The position numbers and the translations under genes were made by a program. Shown piece by piece: positions 1-9,376 of a stretch of 64,000 nt of DNA. The stretch comes from DAOUJW01 sp034422115 (lineage in GTDB: Bacteria > Chloroflexota > Dehalococcoidia > Lucifugimonadales > UBA2985): positions 62,001 to 126,000 of the forward strand of contig DAOUJW010000025.1 of assembly GCA_034422115.1 (NCBI GenBank). Reading direction: 5' to 3'. The notes under the pieces are model-generated. The model was not told the origin of the DNA and did not search any database. It saw only the letters and a list, made by a program, of their open reading frames with translations. Numbering within the stretch: position 1 is the stretch's first letter; every line of letters starts with the position of its first letter.

Positions 1-2
1 CC

Positions 3-272
3 ATCATGATAGAGGCCGGTTGGACCGACCTTAGCGACGAGGTCTGGGTGACTTCCGCGCCTGTGGAGCAGGTCATCCAGAGGGTGCAGGCCCGGAACAA
101 TCTGCCTGAAGAGCAGATCCGCTCCCGCATAGATTCCCAGATGTCCACCGAGGAGCGTGTGAAGCACGCCCACGCCGTCGTGGAGAACGACGGGGACATC
201 GAGGACCTTACAAACAAAGTGAAAGAGCTGTGGCAAAATCGACTGGTCAGTAAAGGCCTGGTTGGGGGGTAA
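3..272 (+). CDS. coaE: Dephospho-CoA kinase, C-terminal part (5' end outside window)
   Basis: This is the last third of CoaE, which phosphorylates the 3'-hydroxyl of dephospho-CoA in the final step of CoA synthesis. The frame is open to the window edge, so the P-loop half is missing. What remains carries family features: an EAGW segment, a DEVWV strand, and the C-terminal stretch with ERVKHAHAVVENDGD, typical of the CoaE lid and tail. The internal ATG at 6 is not the true start. The stop ends one base before the ATG of the next gene, so the two are probably co-transcribed. Confidence 0.85.
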   Translation: MMIEAGWTDLSDEVWVTSAPVEQVIQRVQARNNLPEEQIRSRIDSQMSTEERVKHAHAVVENDGDIEDLTNKVKELWQNRLVSKGLVGG

Positions 273-273
273 A

Positions 274-1155
274 ATGGCTGTACAAGAGAACTACACGTCC
301 TATCTGGTAGAGGAATACGTCATAAGGGAAGAGCCCTTTTACATCCCGGTGTCCGACGAGATAGAGCTCTTTGAGGTGGCGTACCGCCAGAACCTCCCGG
401 TGCTGCTGAAGGGCCCCACCGGGACGGGCAAAACCCGCTTTGTGGAGTACATGTCGTACCGACTGGGGCGGCCTCTGACCAAGGTGACCCCCAAGAAGGA
501 GGGCGATGACGAGCAGCAGGGCATACCCCTGATGACCATCGCCTGCCACGAGGACCTCACAGCCAGCGACCTGGTGGGCCGCTACCTCCTGGAGGGGGAC
601 GAGACGCGATGGGTCGACGGGCCGCTGGCCCGCGCGGTGAAGGCCGGAGCCATCTGCTACCTGGACGAGATAGTTGAGGCCCGGAAGGACACCACGGTGC
701 TCATCCACCCGCTGACCGACCACCGCAGGATTCTCCCGATAGACAAGCGCGGCGAGGTGCTTGAGGCCCACGACGGCTTCCAGCTGGTTGTGTCCTACAA
801 CCCCGGCTACCAGAGCGCGCTCAAGGACCTGAAGCACAGCACGCGGCAGAGGTTCATGGCCCTGGAGCTCACCCATCCTCCGGCCGACCTTGAGGCCAAG
901 ATAGTCCAGCACGAGAGCGGGGTTTCGGAGGAGATGTCCGTGGCCCTTGCCAAGCTGGGCGAGAAGGCGCGCAACCTGAAGGACCACGGCCTGCAGGAGG
1001 GCGTGGGCACCAGGCTGCTTATATACGCCGGGAAGCTGATAGCCATGGGCATCGCCCCCCGGCGGGCGTGCCAGGTCGCCGTAACCTGGGCGCTCACGGA
1101 CGACCAGCAGGTGCAGCGCAGCGTGGATGAGGTGGTCTACTCCATCTTCGAGTAG
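274..1155 (+). CDS. MoxR/CbbQ/NorQ-type AAA+ ATPase
   Basis: This is a 293-residue AAA+ ATPase of the MoxR group. Family members act as chaperones that insert metals or remodel enzymes together with a VWA-domain partner. Walker A (GPTGTGKT) is at residues 47-54 and Walker B (CYLDE) near 128-132, and the C-terminal lid follows. A longer frame opens at a TTG at 262, but the ATG at 274 lies directly behind a GGGGGG stretch and gives the usual N-terminus. The matching VWA protein is encoded two genes downstream, as in cbbQ-cbbO and norQ-norD pairs. The substrate enzyme is not visible here. Confidence 0.85.
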   Translation: MAVQENYTSYLVEEYVIREEPFYIPVSDEIELFEVAYRQNLPVLLKGPTGTGKTRFVEYMSYRLGRPLTKVTPKKEGDDEQQGIPLMTIACHEDLTASDLVGRYLLEGDETRWVDGPLARAVKAGAICYLDEIVEARKDTTVLIHPLTDHRRILPIDKRGEVLEAHDGFQLVVSYNPGYQSALKDLKHSTRQRFMALELTHPPADLEAKIVQHESGVSEEMSVALAKLGEKARNLKDHGLQEGVGTRLLIYAGKLIAMGIAPRRACQVAVTWALTDDQQVQRSVDEVVYSIFE

Positions 1156-1193
1156 ACGGGTCCAACCCAAAGCCGTCAGGCCAGGAGATCGTT

Positions 1194-1778
1194 ATCAACA
1201 AGCTAGAACTGGCTATAGATTCCATTAAGGAGTCACTGAGCCAAGCCGGCACAGCCTACTATGCCGACGATCATGGCTTGACCTCCGCGGGCGTGATGGT
1301 GCTGCTCTACCCGAAGCAGGGGGAGCTTAACGTTCTGCTGAACAAGCGCACCAACCGCGTGGAGCACCACAAGGGGGAGATCTCCTTCCCCGGCGGCGCC
1401 CGCGACCCGGAGGACGCCACCATTCTGGACACGGCCCTCCGGGAGACGGAAGAGGAGATGGGTATCAAGCGGGAGGACGTGGAGGTGATCCGGCAGCTTG
1501 ACCAGGTGTCGACCAGGAGCGGTTTTGCCATAACGCCCTTTGTCGGCGCCATACCGCCGTCCTACCCCTTCGCCTCCAGCAACATCGAGGTGGCGGAGAT
1601 TCTGGAGGTCCCGCTGTCGGGGCTTCTGGACCCGGCCAACCTGCGGGAGAACGTGAGCGTTAGAGACCGCGGCATGAGCATAGAGTACGCTTATTCCTAT
1701 GGAGAGCACCTTGTATGGGGCGCCACGGCCAGGATTTTGACCCAGTTTCTGGGGCTTGTAGCCCCAGGTTTGCGGTAG
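1194..1778 (+). CDS. Nudix hydrolase, CoA diphosphatase-like (possible AUC start)
   Basis: The protein resembles NUDT7/NUDT8-type CoA diphosphatases, which cleave CoA to phosphopantetheine and 3',5'-ADP. It has the family motif (KGEISFPGGARDPED) followed by a Nudix helix with RETEEEMG. The first conventional start is a TTG at 1278, which would remove the usual 25-30 residues before the first core strand. The frame is open upstream and contains no ATG, GTG or TTG. An AGGAG at 1183-1187 sits six bases before an ATC at 1194, giving an N-terminus of about the expected length, so that position is used here. The start is uncertain; the family call is firm. It lies between the AAA+ and VWA genes. 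Confidence 0.75.
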   Translation: MNKLELAIDSIKESLSQAGTAYYADDHGLTSAGVMVLLYPKQGELNVLLNKRTNRVEHHKGEISFPGGARDPEDATILDTALRETEEEMGIKREDVEVIRQLDQVSTRSGFAITPFVGAIPPSYPFASSNIEVAEILEVPLSGLLDPANLRENVSVRDRGMSIEYAYSYGEHLVWGATARILTQFLGLVAPGLR

Positions 1779-1785
1779 GTGAACT

Positions 1786-4700
1786 GTGACTTTTCCAACG
1801 TACGAAGAGGACATCCAGACATTTCCCAGCGAGCTGGTATCGGCCTTCCGAGAGGCCAGGGAGGCTGTAGCAGCCACCCTGACCAGCGAGGAGGAGTTCA
1901 GGTCCTGGGCCGACTCCGGGCTTGCCATAGCCAGGCGCGCTGGGCGCTCTTGGGAGGCGGCCAGGGAGTACTTCAGGGTAAGCCCGGACATGGTTCGCGC
2001 CCTGCCCTTCAACCACTTCCAGCAGTGGGTCTACTGGGGCGGCGCGCTGTCGGAGGAGTCCCCGGTCATCGCCGGGACCTACTTCAGGGTGGGCCCGGAG
2101 GTGGCGAAGTCCCTCAAGCCCTGGGACGTGCCTGAGTGGGCGCAGATAGGCAGGAAGCTGTACGGCGGCGGAAGGCGGTCGGCGGCGCTGTGCGCCAAAT
2201 TCTTCGAGTCCAGCGGCGACCTGCTCAGCGTGCTCTCCTTCAGCGAGTTCCAGCACCTGGTGCTCTTGGTGGAGTCCGTTGCGGAGAAGTCCGCAGACGA
2301 GGCGATAAACTTCCTCAGCCTGTCCAGAGACGTTCTGCCCTCACTGAGGGAGGACACAAGGGCCTGCCTGTCCCTCATCTCCACCCTGGTCAAGGGCGAC
2401 TGGCAGCAGGCCAGCGGATCCCTCCAGGTGGTGCAGGGCGCCCTCGCCAGAATAGAGAGGGTGGAGCGCGCCCGGTTCCTCGCCCTGGCGGGAGAAGTGG
2501 CCGAGGGAAGCGAGATAGACATACCCGTGTTCCTGCAAGAAGGGTCGGTGGCCCTGGGCCGGATTGAGGGGTATGTACACGTACACGTACTGAACCTGGC
2601 GGAGGCCCTGGCCAAGGTGGACCCAAGGGTTGTGCCGGACTTCATCAAGGGCGTTCCCCACATCCTCCAGCACGTCAGCGTCAACCAGCTTGAGGCGTGG
2701 TACGACTCAGGGGTGAGCATCCTGATGGAGAACTCCGAAGGCGGCGCGGCCTTCTTCAGGGGAGAGTCCGCCCGCTCTGAGGAGATACTGGAGAAGCTCT
2801 CTATGGGCGTGGAGCTGAGCCGCGTCAAAGAGGTCATTAGAATGTACTGCCGCGCCCTTTCGGCTGTGGACGTGGAGATAGCCGTCGCCAGCAGCGAGGA
2901 GTCGGCTCAGAACCGCGGCTGGGTGGCGCTGGAGAAGATGATGGCGGAGGGCGCCACCATATATCTGCCCAACGTATCCGAGCGGTTTGGCAACAAGGAC
3001 GAGAACTTTGACTGGTACAAGGTGGTGGCTACGCACCAGGTCTCCCACCTGGAGTTCGAGAGCTTTGAGTTCTCATTCGACAGGCCGGCCGCGGTGTTCT
3101 CAGACCAGAAGTCCAGGCTGCTTGAGGATGCGGGCGGCGAAGCAGTGTCCTGGGCAGGCGACGGCGACGGCGACCTTCAGGCCCTGGAGTTGCCCGACCT
3201 GCATCGTTTCTTCTCTCTGTTCGAGGACGGCATCCTGGCAAGGGACATCTTCACCGCCGTGGAGGCCTGCCGCGTTGACCATCGCGTCCTGAACGAGTAC
3301 AAGGGCATACGCCGCGCCTACAGGAAGGTGCAGGACCAGGCGCTCTCGGAACGCCCCGCCGTGGAAGAGCTAAGGGCGCGGGAGTCCCTGGTGGAGCTCC
3401 TGATCAGGTTCAGCCTCCTGCAGGTGGAAGACCTCTCCGTCCCGGAGCGGTACTCGGAGTGGGCCAAGGTGCTGTGGGACATCGTGCAGCCCCTGTCGCA
3501 GCCACGCACCTCTGTGGAGGACAGCGCGGAGGCCACCATTCGACTCTACGACCTCATCTCCCAGATACCCAACGAGGAGATAGCCGAAGGCGACTGGGAC
3601 GTCCTTGACACCAACGACTTCCAGGACGACCAGTCCGAGTCGGACTCCGAGTGGGGCGACGACAAGATGGACGAGATCATGAAGAGGCTCATGGATCTGC
3701 AGCCCCCGGACCCGGACGCGGAGGGCCAGTCGTACCAGTCGCCTCCGTCTGTGGACTACCGGGGAGACTTCAAACCGGAGCTGATGCAGCTCATTTCGCT
3801 GATAAGGGACGCCCAGAACGAGCGAGGCGCCAAGGGCGAGTCCATGACCCCGGAGGAGATGGAGCAGCTGCTGGCGGACCTCCAGAACCAGTCCGTACTG
3901 GCTGAGACGGGAGACATTCAGGAGGGCGGCATGTTCGCCCCCGACACCGTGGTGGAGATTGGCTCCAAGGGCTCTCCAGAGGGCGCGGTGAAGCAGATCA
4001 ACTTCCCCTACGACCCGGTCTTTGACGAGGAGGAGCGCGGCGGGCCCCTAGAGGTCAAGGAGCCGCAGTCCTTCCTCTACGACGAGTGGGACTACCGTAT
4101 GTCGGACTACCGCCCGCGCTGGTGCCTGCTCAGGGAGAAGGAGATGGCGGAGGGGGATGGGACGTTCTTCAACACCACCCTTGAGGGCTACTCACTGCTG
4201 GCCTCCCAGATAAAGCGCCAGTTTGAGATGGTGGTGCCCCAGGGCTTCCGCAAGATAAAGCGGCAGCAGGACGGAGATGAGTTCGAGCTTGACGCCGTCA
4301 TAGAGGCGATGGTGGACAAGAAGTCCGGTACCTCTCCTTCCGAGAAGGTGTACACGCGGCGCAACAAGGTGATGCGCGACGTGGCCGTGGCCTTCCTCCT
4401 GGACATGAGCGCCTCCACCGCCGAGGCCATAGACGAGTCCCGGCGCCTGGCGGACGAGTGGGACGCCCCGGACGATCCCCTGGAGTACATGTTCTGGCTG
4501 CGCAGCCGCCGCGGTGAAGGGGTGCGTCGCAGCTACAAGCGCATTGTGGACCTGGAGAAGGAGAGCGTTGTTCTCCTCATCCACGCCCTGGAGACCATCG
4601 GGGACACGTACGGCATCTACGGCTTCTCAGGCTACGGCCGCGAGAACGTGGACTTCTTCGTCATCAAGGACATCAACGAGGCGTTGTCGGAGAGGGTCAA

Positions 4701-5064
4701 GCGGAGAATCGACAAGGTTTCGCCCCTGCAGGCCACCCGCATGGGGCCGGCAATTCGCCACACCACCACCAAGCTGGAGAAGCAGGAGGCGCGCACGAAG
4801 TTCTTCTTCCTCATCAGCGACGGAAGGCCCCAGGACCGGGGCTACAGCAGAGAGGGCGTGGAGAAGGAGTACGCAATCCACGACACCCGGCTGGCCCTGA
4901 CGGAGGCCCGCCAGAAGGGCATCATCCCCTTCTGCCTTACGGTGGACAAGGAGGGCCATGACTACCTGCGGGCGATGTGCCAGGACATGGGCTACGAGGT
5001 GCTGGCGGACATTCACGCTCTGCCCAAGCGCCTACCCACACTGTACCGCAGCCTGACTATATAG
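1786..5064 (+). CDS. Large VWA-domain protein, NorD/CbbO-like
   Basis: This 1092-residue protein ends in a von Willebrand A domain. A MIDAS motif (DMSAS) lies near residue 872, followed by a FFFLISDGRPQD strand and loop. NorD and CbbO proteins combine such a VWA domain with a long helical N-terminus and work with a MoxR-type ATPase to activate metalloenzymes. The long front part has no motif I recognise, and an acidic linker lies near residues 610-650. The GTG start has an AGGTGA seven bases upstream and follows the Nudix stop by seven bases, so the genes form an operon. Its size is well above a minimal CoxE-type partner. Confidence 0.8.
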   Translation: MTFPTYEEDIQTFPSELVSAFREAREAVAATLTSEEEFRSWADSGLAIARRAGRSWEAAREYFRVSPDMVRALPFNHFQQWVYWGGALSEESPVIAGTYFRVGPEVAKSLKPWDVPEWAQIGRKLYGGGRRSAALCAKFFESSGDLLSVLSFSEFQHLVLLVESVAEKSADEAINFLSLSRDVLPSLREDTRACLSLISTLVKGDWQQASGSLQVVQGALARIERVERARFLALAGEVAEGSEIDIPVFLQEGSVALGRIEGYVHVHVLNLAEALAKVDPRVVPDFIKGVPHILQHVSVNQLEAWYDSGVSILMENSEGGAAFFRGESARSEEILEKLSMGVELSRVKEVIRMYCRALSAVDVEIAVASSEESAQNRGWVALEKMMAEGATIYLPNVSERFGNKDENFDWYKVVATHQVSHLEFESFEFSFDRPAAVFSDQKSRLLEDAGGEAVSWAGDGDGDLQALELPDLHRFFSLFEDGILARDIFTAVEACRVDHRVLNEYKGIRRAYRKVQDQALSERPAVEELRARESLVELLIRFSLLQVEDLSVPERYSEWAKVLWDIVQPLSQPRTSVEDSAEATIRLYDLISQIPNEEIAEGDWDVLDTNDFQDDQSESDSEWGDDKMDEIMKRLMDLQPPDPDAEGQSYQSPPSVDYRGDFKPELMQLISLIRDAQNERGAKGESMTPEEMEQLLADLQNQSVLAETGDIQEGGMFAPDTVVEIGSKGSPEGAVKQINFPYDPVFDEEERGGPLEVKEPQSFLYDEWDYRMSDYRPRWCLLREKEMAEGDGTFFNTTLEGYSLLASQIKRQFEMVVPQGFRKIKRQQDGDEFELDAVIEAMVDKKSGTSPSEKVYTRRNKVMRDVAVAFLLDMSASTAEAIDESRRLADEWDAPDDPLEYMFWLRSRRGEGVRRSYKRIVDLEKESVVLLIHALETIGDTYGIYGFSGYGRENVDFFVIKDINEALSERVKRRIDKVSPLQATRMGPAIRHTTTKLEKQEARTKFFFLISDGRPQDRGYSREGVEKEYAIHDTRLALTEARQKGIIPFCLTVDKEGHDYLRAMCQDMGYEVLADIHALPKRLPTLYRSLTI

Positions 5065-5399
5065 ACGCGCGGCCTTAACCGTCCATTCCTGCGGAAGCAG
5101 GAATCCAGGCGGGGTGGGGGTTTCTTACCTCTGCCAGGGGCTGGGTTCCCGTCTTCAGAGACCCTTGCATAACTTAAGGTATTATTTCGCCAGAAGCGCG
5201 ACGCTGTCATTCTGAACGGAGCGCAGCGGAGTGAAGAATCCAAAGCCTCTGTGCGCAAAGCTGCGATGTCCGTAGGCAAAGACCTTGGATTCTTCGCTAC
5301 GCTCAGAATGACATTGATACGGGGCGTGGTCACAAGTTACGCAAGGGTATCTCTTCACGGGAACGACGATGAGTGGGTGCGTGGCTACAGGCCGATGGT
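5065..5399. repeat. Gene-free gap with dispersed inverted repeats
   Basis: No gene is evident in this gap between convergent operons. It holds one hairpin of the CCTGCGGAAGCAGG family near 5084-5103. It also holds a larger imperfect inverted repeat at 5205-5313, whose arms read TGTCATTCTGA...GAATCCAA and its approximate complement. The latter could act as a bidirectional terminator. Confidence 0.6.
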
Positions 5400-6635
5400 C
5401 TACTCGCTGCCCTTGCGTATCAGGTTCCACAGCTCCATGAGCGCCTGGACCGCCGCCCTCTGTTTGACCAGCGGCCTCTGAGGCGGGTAGCGGCGGCTGT
5501 GGGACAGAACACCGTCTTTTGACGCCAGGCCGATGTGCACCGTGCCCACAGGCTGGCCCTCAAGCTCGTCCGGGCCGGCCACGCCGGTGATGCCTATTCC
5601 CAGGTCAGCCCCCAGCCGCTCCCTGCAGGCCCGGGCCATGTCCTCCGCCACCTGCGGGCTGACTGCGCCGTGCTCTTGTATCAGGGCGGGGTCTACGCCC
5701 CAGGCAGCCTTGACCTCGTTGGTGTAGGACACGATGCCGCCGCGGAAGTAAGCTGAGCTGCCCGGAACCTGGGTGATGGTGTGGGCCAGGAATCCCCCTG
5801 TGCAGGACTCCATAGTTGCAAGCGTAAGGCCCCGGCTCCGCAGCTCCTCCCCAACCTGCTCCTCCATAACCTGGTCATCGATGCCCCAGATGTTGTCACC
5901 CAAGCGGATTCTAAGCTCCTGTTCAACGGGCTGAATCAGCCTCTCTGCTTCCTCGTCGCTGTGCGCCCTGACCCGAATCCGGATCTGGACGCCCTGCCAC
6001 TGGGCGTACATGCCAAGCTCGGCGTCCGGGAGATGGAACATAGGGGCTATCATCTCGTTGATGGCCGACTCCCCCAGGCCGTAGGTCTTGAGGGAGCGCG
6101 TCTTGATGATGGGCCCCGTCGCCAGGAGCCTGAGGCGAGGCTGCACCTCCACCTCCCACATGCGCTGAAGCTCAAAGGGCGGGCCGGGCATGGACACGAT
6201 AATCTTGCCGTCCTTCTCCACCCACCAGCCGGGAGCCGTGCCCATGGCGTTGTGGACTATCTGTCCGGACGGGATTATGTTGGCCTGCTTCACGTTGGCG
6301 TTGGCCATAGCCATGCCCCTCTGCCTGAACGTCTCCTCCAGGTGCGCCAGGGCGTCGGCGTCCGTGTAGAGCGTCTCTCCCATAAGCTGGGCTATGGCCT
6401 CCCGCGTGAGGTCGTCGTCCGTGGGGCCGAGGCCGCCGATGGTCAGGATGAGGTCAGAGCGCTGCTGTGCGCGGCGGAAGGCATCAACCAGAACGTCCAG
6501 GTCGTCCTTGGCGGCGCTTATGCCCTGAAGCTCAATGCCCATGGCCGGAAGCTGGGCCGCCAGGTAGGCGGAGTTGGTGTCCACCAGCTCTCCCATGAGA
6601 AGCTCGGTGCCAATGGCGATGATGTCCGCCTTCAC
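5400..6635 (-). CDS. cinA: CinA family protein (NMN deamidase / competence-damage-inducible)
   Basis: This is a full-length two-domain CinA of 411 residues. The N-terminal MoCF-like domain starts with ADIIAIGTELLMGE and contains TIGGLGPTDDD. The C-terminal PncC domain has the MESCTGG loop and GITGVAGPD. CinA proteins combine ADP-ribose pyrophosphatase and nicotinamide-mononucleotide deamidase activities for pyridine nucleotide salvage. It is the last gene of the minus-strand ABC cluster, seven bases after the DUF4340 stop. The link to the ABC genes is only positional. Confidence 0.93.
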   Translation of the reverse strand: MKADIIAIGTELLMGELVDTNSAYLAAQLPAMGIELQGISAAKDDLDVLVDAFRRAQQRSDLILTIGGLGPTDDDLTREAIAQLMGETLYTDADALAHLEETFRQRGMAMANANVKQANIIPSGQIVHNAMGTAPGWWVEKDGKIIVSMPGPPFELQRMWEVEVQPRLRLLATGPIIKTRSLKTYGLGESAINEMIAPMFHLPDAELGMYAQWQGVQIRIRVRAHSDEEAERLIQPVEQELRIRLGDNIWGIDDQVMEEQVGEELRSRGLTLATMESCTGGFLAHTITQVPGSSAYFRGGIVSYTNEVKAAWGVDPALIQEHGAVSPQVAEDMARACRERLGADLGIGITGVAGPDELEGQPVGTVHIGLASKDGVLSHSRRYPPQRPLVKQRAAVQALMELWNLIRKGSE

Positions 6636-6642
6636 GGCGCCT

Positions 6643-7632
6643 CTAGCTCCCCTGGTCGGCTGTTTCGGTGAGAGGAAGCCGGTCTGCTACGTCCTTGAGC
6701 CTGTCGTACCAGTCAGCCTCAACGACGAAGAGGTCATGGATGATCTCCTCGCGCTGCGCCTGGCCGTAGTAGCCGGAGCCGTCCTCCGTGGCGTCCCCGA
6801 ATCGGAAGATGGTTGTGGATATGAACCTCACGCCGTCGGGTCGGGTCTCGGTGGTGCGAAGGAGCAGCGTCAGGGACGGCTCCGCCAGCCCGTACTCCTC
6901 AAGGTTGACCGGGCCGTATGCCCCGTGGGACTGGGTCGGCTGCTCCAGCGCCTCCAGCAGCTCATCAATCAGCTCCTGGTCAACGGGGGTCATCTCCTCG
7001 TCGTCGAGGTGCCAGCCTTCCCTGTCTTCGTTAATGCTCAGCTCCACCATCCCATCAGGCGTCTCGACTTCGATGTCCTGGAGGAGGGCTGTGTTGATGG
7101 CGTAGTACCACTCAGGGAACGGAGGCTCGTGGACCAGCCTGGTGAGGACGGTCTTCCAGCCTCCTTCAATTGTGTACAGGTGGGGGAACCCCTCAATTTG
7201 GCCGTAGAAGCCCACGTCATCCGGCGTTGGGAAGCCCATGAGGATGGTGATTGTGCGCCCGTCTCTGAGGTCAATTACGACGCTGGTAGCGAGTGATTCC
7301 AGGCCGTACTGGTCCAGGTTGGTGGGTTCCGCGTCCAGCAGGCGCCGGGTCTTGGGACCGCTCAGCAGGAGCGTAATGCCGCCCCATCGGTCCAGACCAA
7401 CCGGCAGGCCGTCGGGGGAGTCCATTCGCCAGCGGTCGCCCACATCCAGGTAGAAGTTCGCCTGGTCTTCTCCATCGGTGATGGAGATGCGCGTCATGTC
7501 GTTGATGTCCACGTTGTAGAACCAGGGCGGCTCCTCCTCCGCCTCAGGCGTCTTGCCAAGCTCTACGAACAGGACCCAGCCGGCCACCATGACCAGGGCA
7601 ACGACCAGGATTATCGACGTGCGTACGCTCAC
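6643..7632 (-). CDS. DUF4340 domain protein
   Basis: This 329-residue protein has one N-terminal membrane anchor (about residues 6-24) and a long extracytoplasmic part. That part contains repeated short beta units such as WRMDSPDGLPVG, RRLLDAEPTNLDQYGL and a second ALEQPTQSHGAYGPVNLEEYGL unit, which is the usual two-fold layout of DUF4340. Such proteins commonly sit beside GldG-like proteins and ABC exporters. Here the gene begins 12 bases after the GldG-like stop, supporting one operon. Its molecular role is unknown. Confidence 0.75.
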   Translation of the reverse strand: MSVRTSIILVVALVMVAGWVLFVELGKTPEAEEEPPWFYNVDINDMTRISITDGEDQANFYLDVGDRWRMDSPDGLPVGLDRWGGITLLLSGPKTRRLLDAEPTNLDQYGLESLATSVVIDLRDGRTITILMGFPTPDDVGFYGQIEGFPHLYTIEGGWKTVLTRLVHEPPFPEWYYAINTALLQDIEVETPDGMVELSINEDREGWHLDDEEMTPVDQELIDELLEALEQPTQSHGAYGPVNLEEYGLAEPSLTLLLRTTETRPDGVRFISTTIFRFGDATEDGSGYYGQAQREEIIHDLFVVEADWYDRLKDVADRLPLTETADQGS

Positions 7633-7644
7633 GGCATCAGCTCA

Positions 7645-9375
7645 TCAGCGCCTGCGCCACCAGGCAATGCCCGCCAGCAGCACAATGCCTGTGGGCAGGA
7701 GGAACCAGCTTGAGTACCGGATGAAGTCGAACTCCCTCTGGTCGATCACTAGCTGGCGGAAGGCCACGGGCTTTGCTCTGATGGAGATCAGGTCGTACTT
7801 CTGGGCCAGCCAGCCCACCGAGTTGAGGAACAGGTCGCTGTTGCTGAGGGCGAAGTAGAACTGGTTGGAGGCGAAATCAGAGTCTCCAAAGACTATGATG
7901 GAAGTCCTCTTTATCTCCTCCCCTGCCGCAGGCTGGACGGGGGCCTCCCCAACGGGCGCAAGGGCCTCAACCACCATTGCGAGGAAGTGTGGCCCCGGAA
8001 GATCGCCCTCCAGGTTGCAGCTGGAAGAGTCCGGGTCGGTGGTGACGCAGCTGAAAATGGACGTGGACGCCAGTGGCGTCAGGGTGATGTTCAGCTCGTC
8101 CGGGTTGGGCGGCAGGCCCTGGGGCGCCCTCTCGATGATGTCCTGAATGCCCGTGGCGTGGGTGAAGAAGCTGTCGTCCAGGGGTTTGGTTATGGGGCTC
8201 TCCTGGTTGTAGTCGGCGCGGCGAATGATGGGGCTCCGCGGGTCGGTGGTCACGGAGCTGCCAACGTCCACGATGGTTCCCGCCGGCAGGTTCACGCCCC
8301 AGTTGTTGAGGATCTTGTTCAGCTGCGGGTTGACGGCGTCGTCCAGGAGGAACATGGCCCGTCCTCCGTCTCGCAGGTACGCCTCAATCTTGTCCCGCTC
8401 GTCCACCAGGAAGCTGCCGGTGGGCCCTGCGATAATCAGCACAGCGCTGTCGGACGGAATGGCCTCCACCTGCTTCAGGTTGAGCGTTCTCACGGCGTAG
8501 TTGTCGCCCAGCAGCCCGCTGCGAGCGAACCCATAGCCGCCGCTGTTCTCTTCCGAGTCGGCGGTGTTCCGCTCCCTGTGCCCGGTGGTGAAGTACACCA
8601 CCTTCTGCTGCTCGCCGGTGGAGATGAGGATGGCGCTGACCAGGTCCTGCTCCGACAGCACGAACTCCTCCCCGAAGAAGAAGGGGGTCAGGAGATAGGG
8701 GTTGCGGTCCGACTCCTCCGCCTCAAAGACGATGGTTGGGTACTCGCTGATGCCGTCCTGCCGGGCCCGGGCAGGCGTCAGGTCGGGGTCGATGAACTCG
8801 TAGTTGAAGTCCCGGTTGCGGCGGTTGAACTCGTACAGGTAGTCCTCGGCCTGACGCTTGATGCGCACCTGCCGTGCGTCGTCCGGGGTGGTGTACACCC
8901 GGGCGGTCACACCCTGGTCCATCTCGTCCAGAATCTTCTCGGTCTGGGGCGCAAGGGTGAACTGGCGAGTGGCCGTGACGTCAATGCGGGAGGAGTTGGA
9001 GAAGGAGATGAATCCCAGCAGTATCAGGATGAGCATGAAGGCGGCTACCATCACTATCGTGTTGGCAGCGTAGCGTCCGCTGCGAGCGGTGAGGGCGTCC
9101 CGCACCGTGCGCAGGTGGGTCAACACCGGTATCGCCAGCATCACAAGGGCAACGCCGATGAGCACAAGGCCCGGCGTGCGCAGCTCCGGCACAGTGAGCC
9201 ATACCACCAGTCCGCCAATCAGCACCACCACTCCCGCGAGGGAGAGGGTGAGTGCGGCGTCGACGAGGGTGGTTGCTATGTTCCGAGGCGTGAGGCTCGC
9301 CTTCAGCCCTGCAACAAGGCTCTCACGCGGCTCTTCGCTTTGTCGCTGCTGTCTTCTTCTGCGGTCTCCCTGCAT
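7645..9375 (-). CDS. GldG-like ABC transporter auxiliary protein
   Basis: This 576-residue protein has a charged N-terminus and three likely membrane spans within residues 35-125. A large outer domain follows, with TLAPQTEKILDEM and AYLRDGGRAMFLLDD, and a final membrane span comes before a basic tail. This is the layout of GldG / ABC-type auxiliary proteins (PF09822), which join ABC-2 exporters in gliding-type systems. It lies directly between the permease and the DUF4340 gene. Whether the transporter serves motility, surface export or something else cannot be told from sequence. Confidence 0.8.
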   Translation of the reverse strand: MQGDRRRRQQRQSEEPRESLVAGLKASLTPRNIATTLVDAALTLSLAGVVVLIGGLVVWLTVPELRTPGLVLIGVALVMLAIPVLTHLRTVRDALTARSGRYAANTIVMVAAFMLILILLGFISFSNSSRIDVTATRQFTLAPQTEKILDEMDQGVTARVYTTPDDARQVRIKRQAEDYLYEFNRRNRDFNYEFIDPDLTPARARQDGISEYPTIVFEAEESDRNPYLLTPFFFGEEFVLSEQDLVSAILISTGEQQKVVYFTTGHRERNTADSEENSGGYGFARSGLLGDNYAVRTLNLKQVEAIPSDSAVLIIAGPTGSFLVDERDKIEAYLRDGGRAMFLLDDAVNPQLNKILNNWGVNLPAGTIVDVGSSVTTDPRSPIIRRADYNQESPITKPLDDSFFTHATGIQDIIERAPQGLPPNPDELNITLTPLASTSIFSCVTTDPDSSSCNLEGDLPGPHFLAMVVEALAPVGEAPVQPAAGEEIKRTSIIVFGDSDFASNQFYFALSNSDLFLNSVGWLAQKYDLISIRAKPVAFRQLVIDQREFDFIRYSSWFLLPTGIVLLAGIAWWRRR

Positions 9376-9376
9376 A

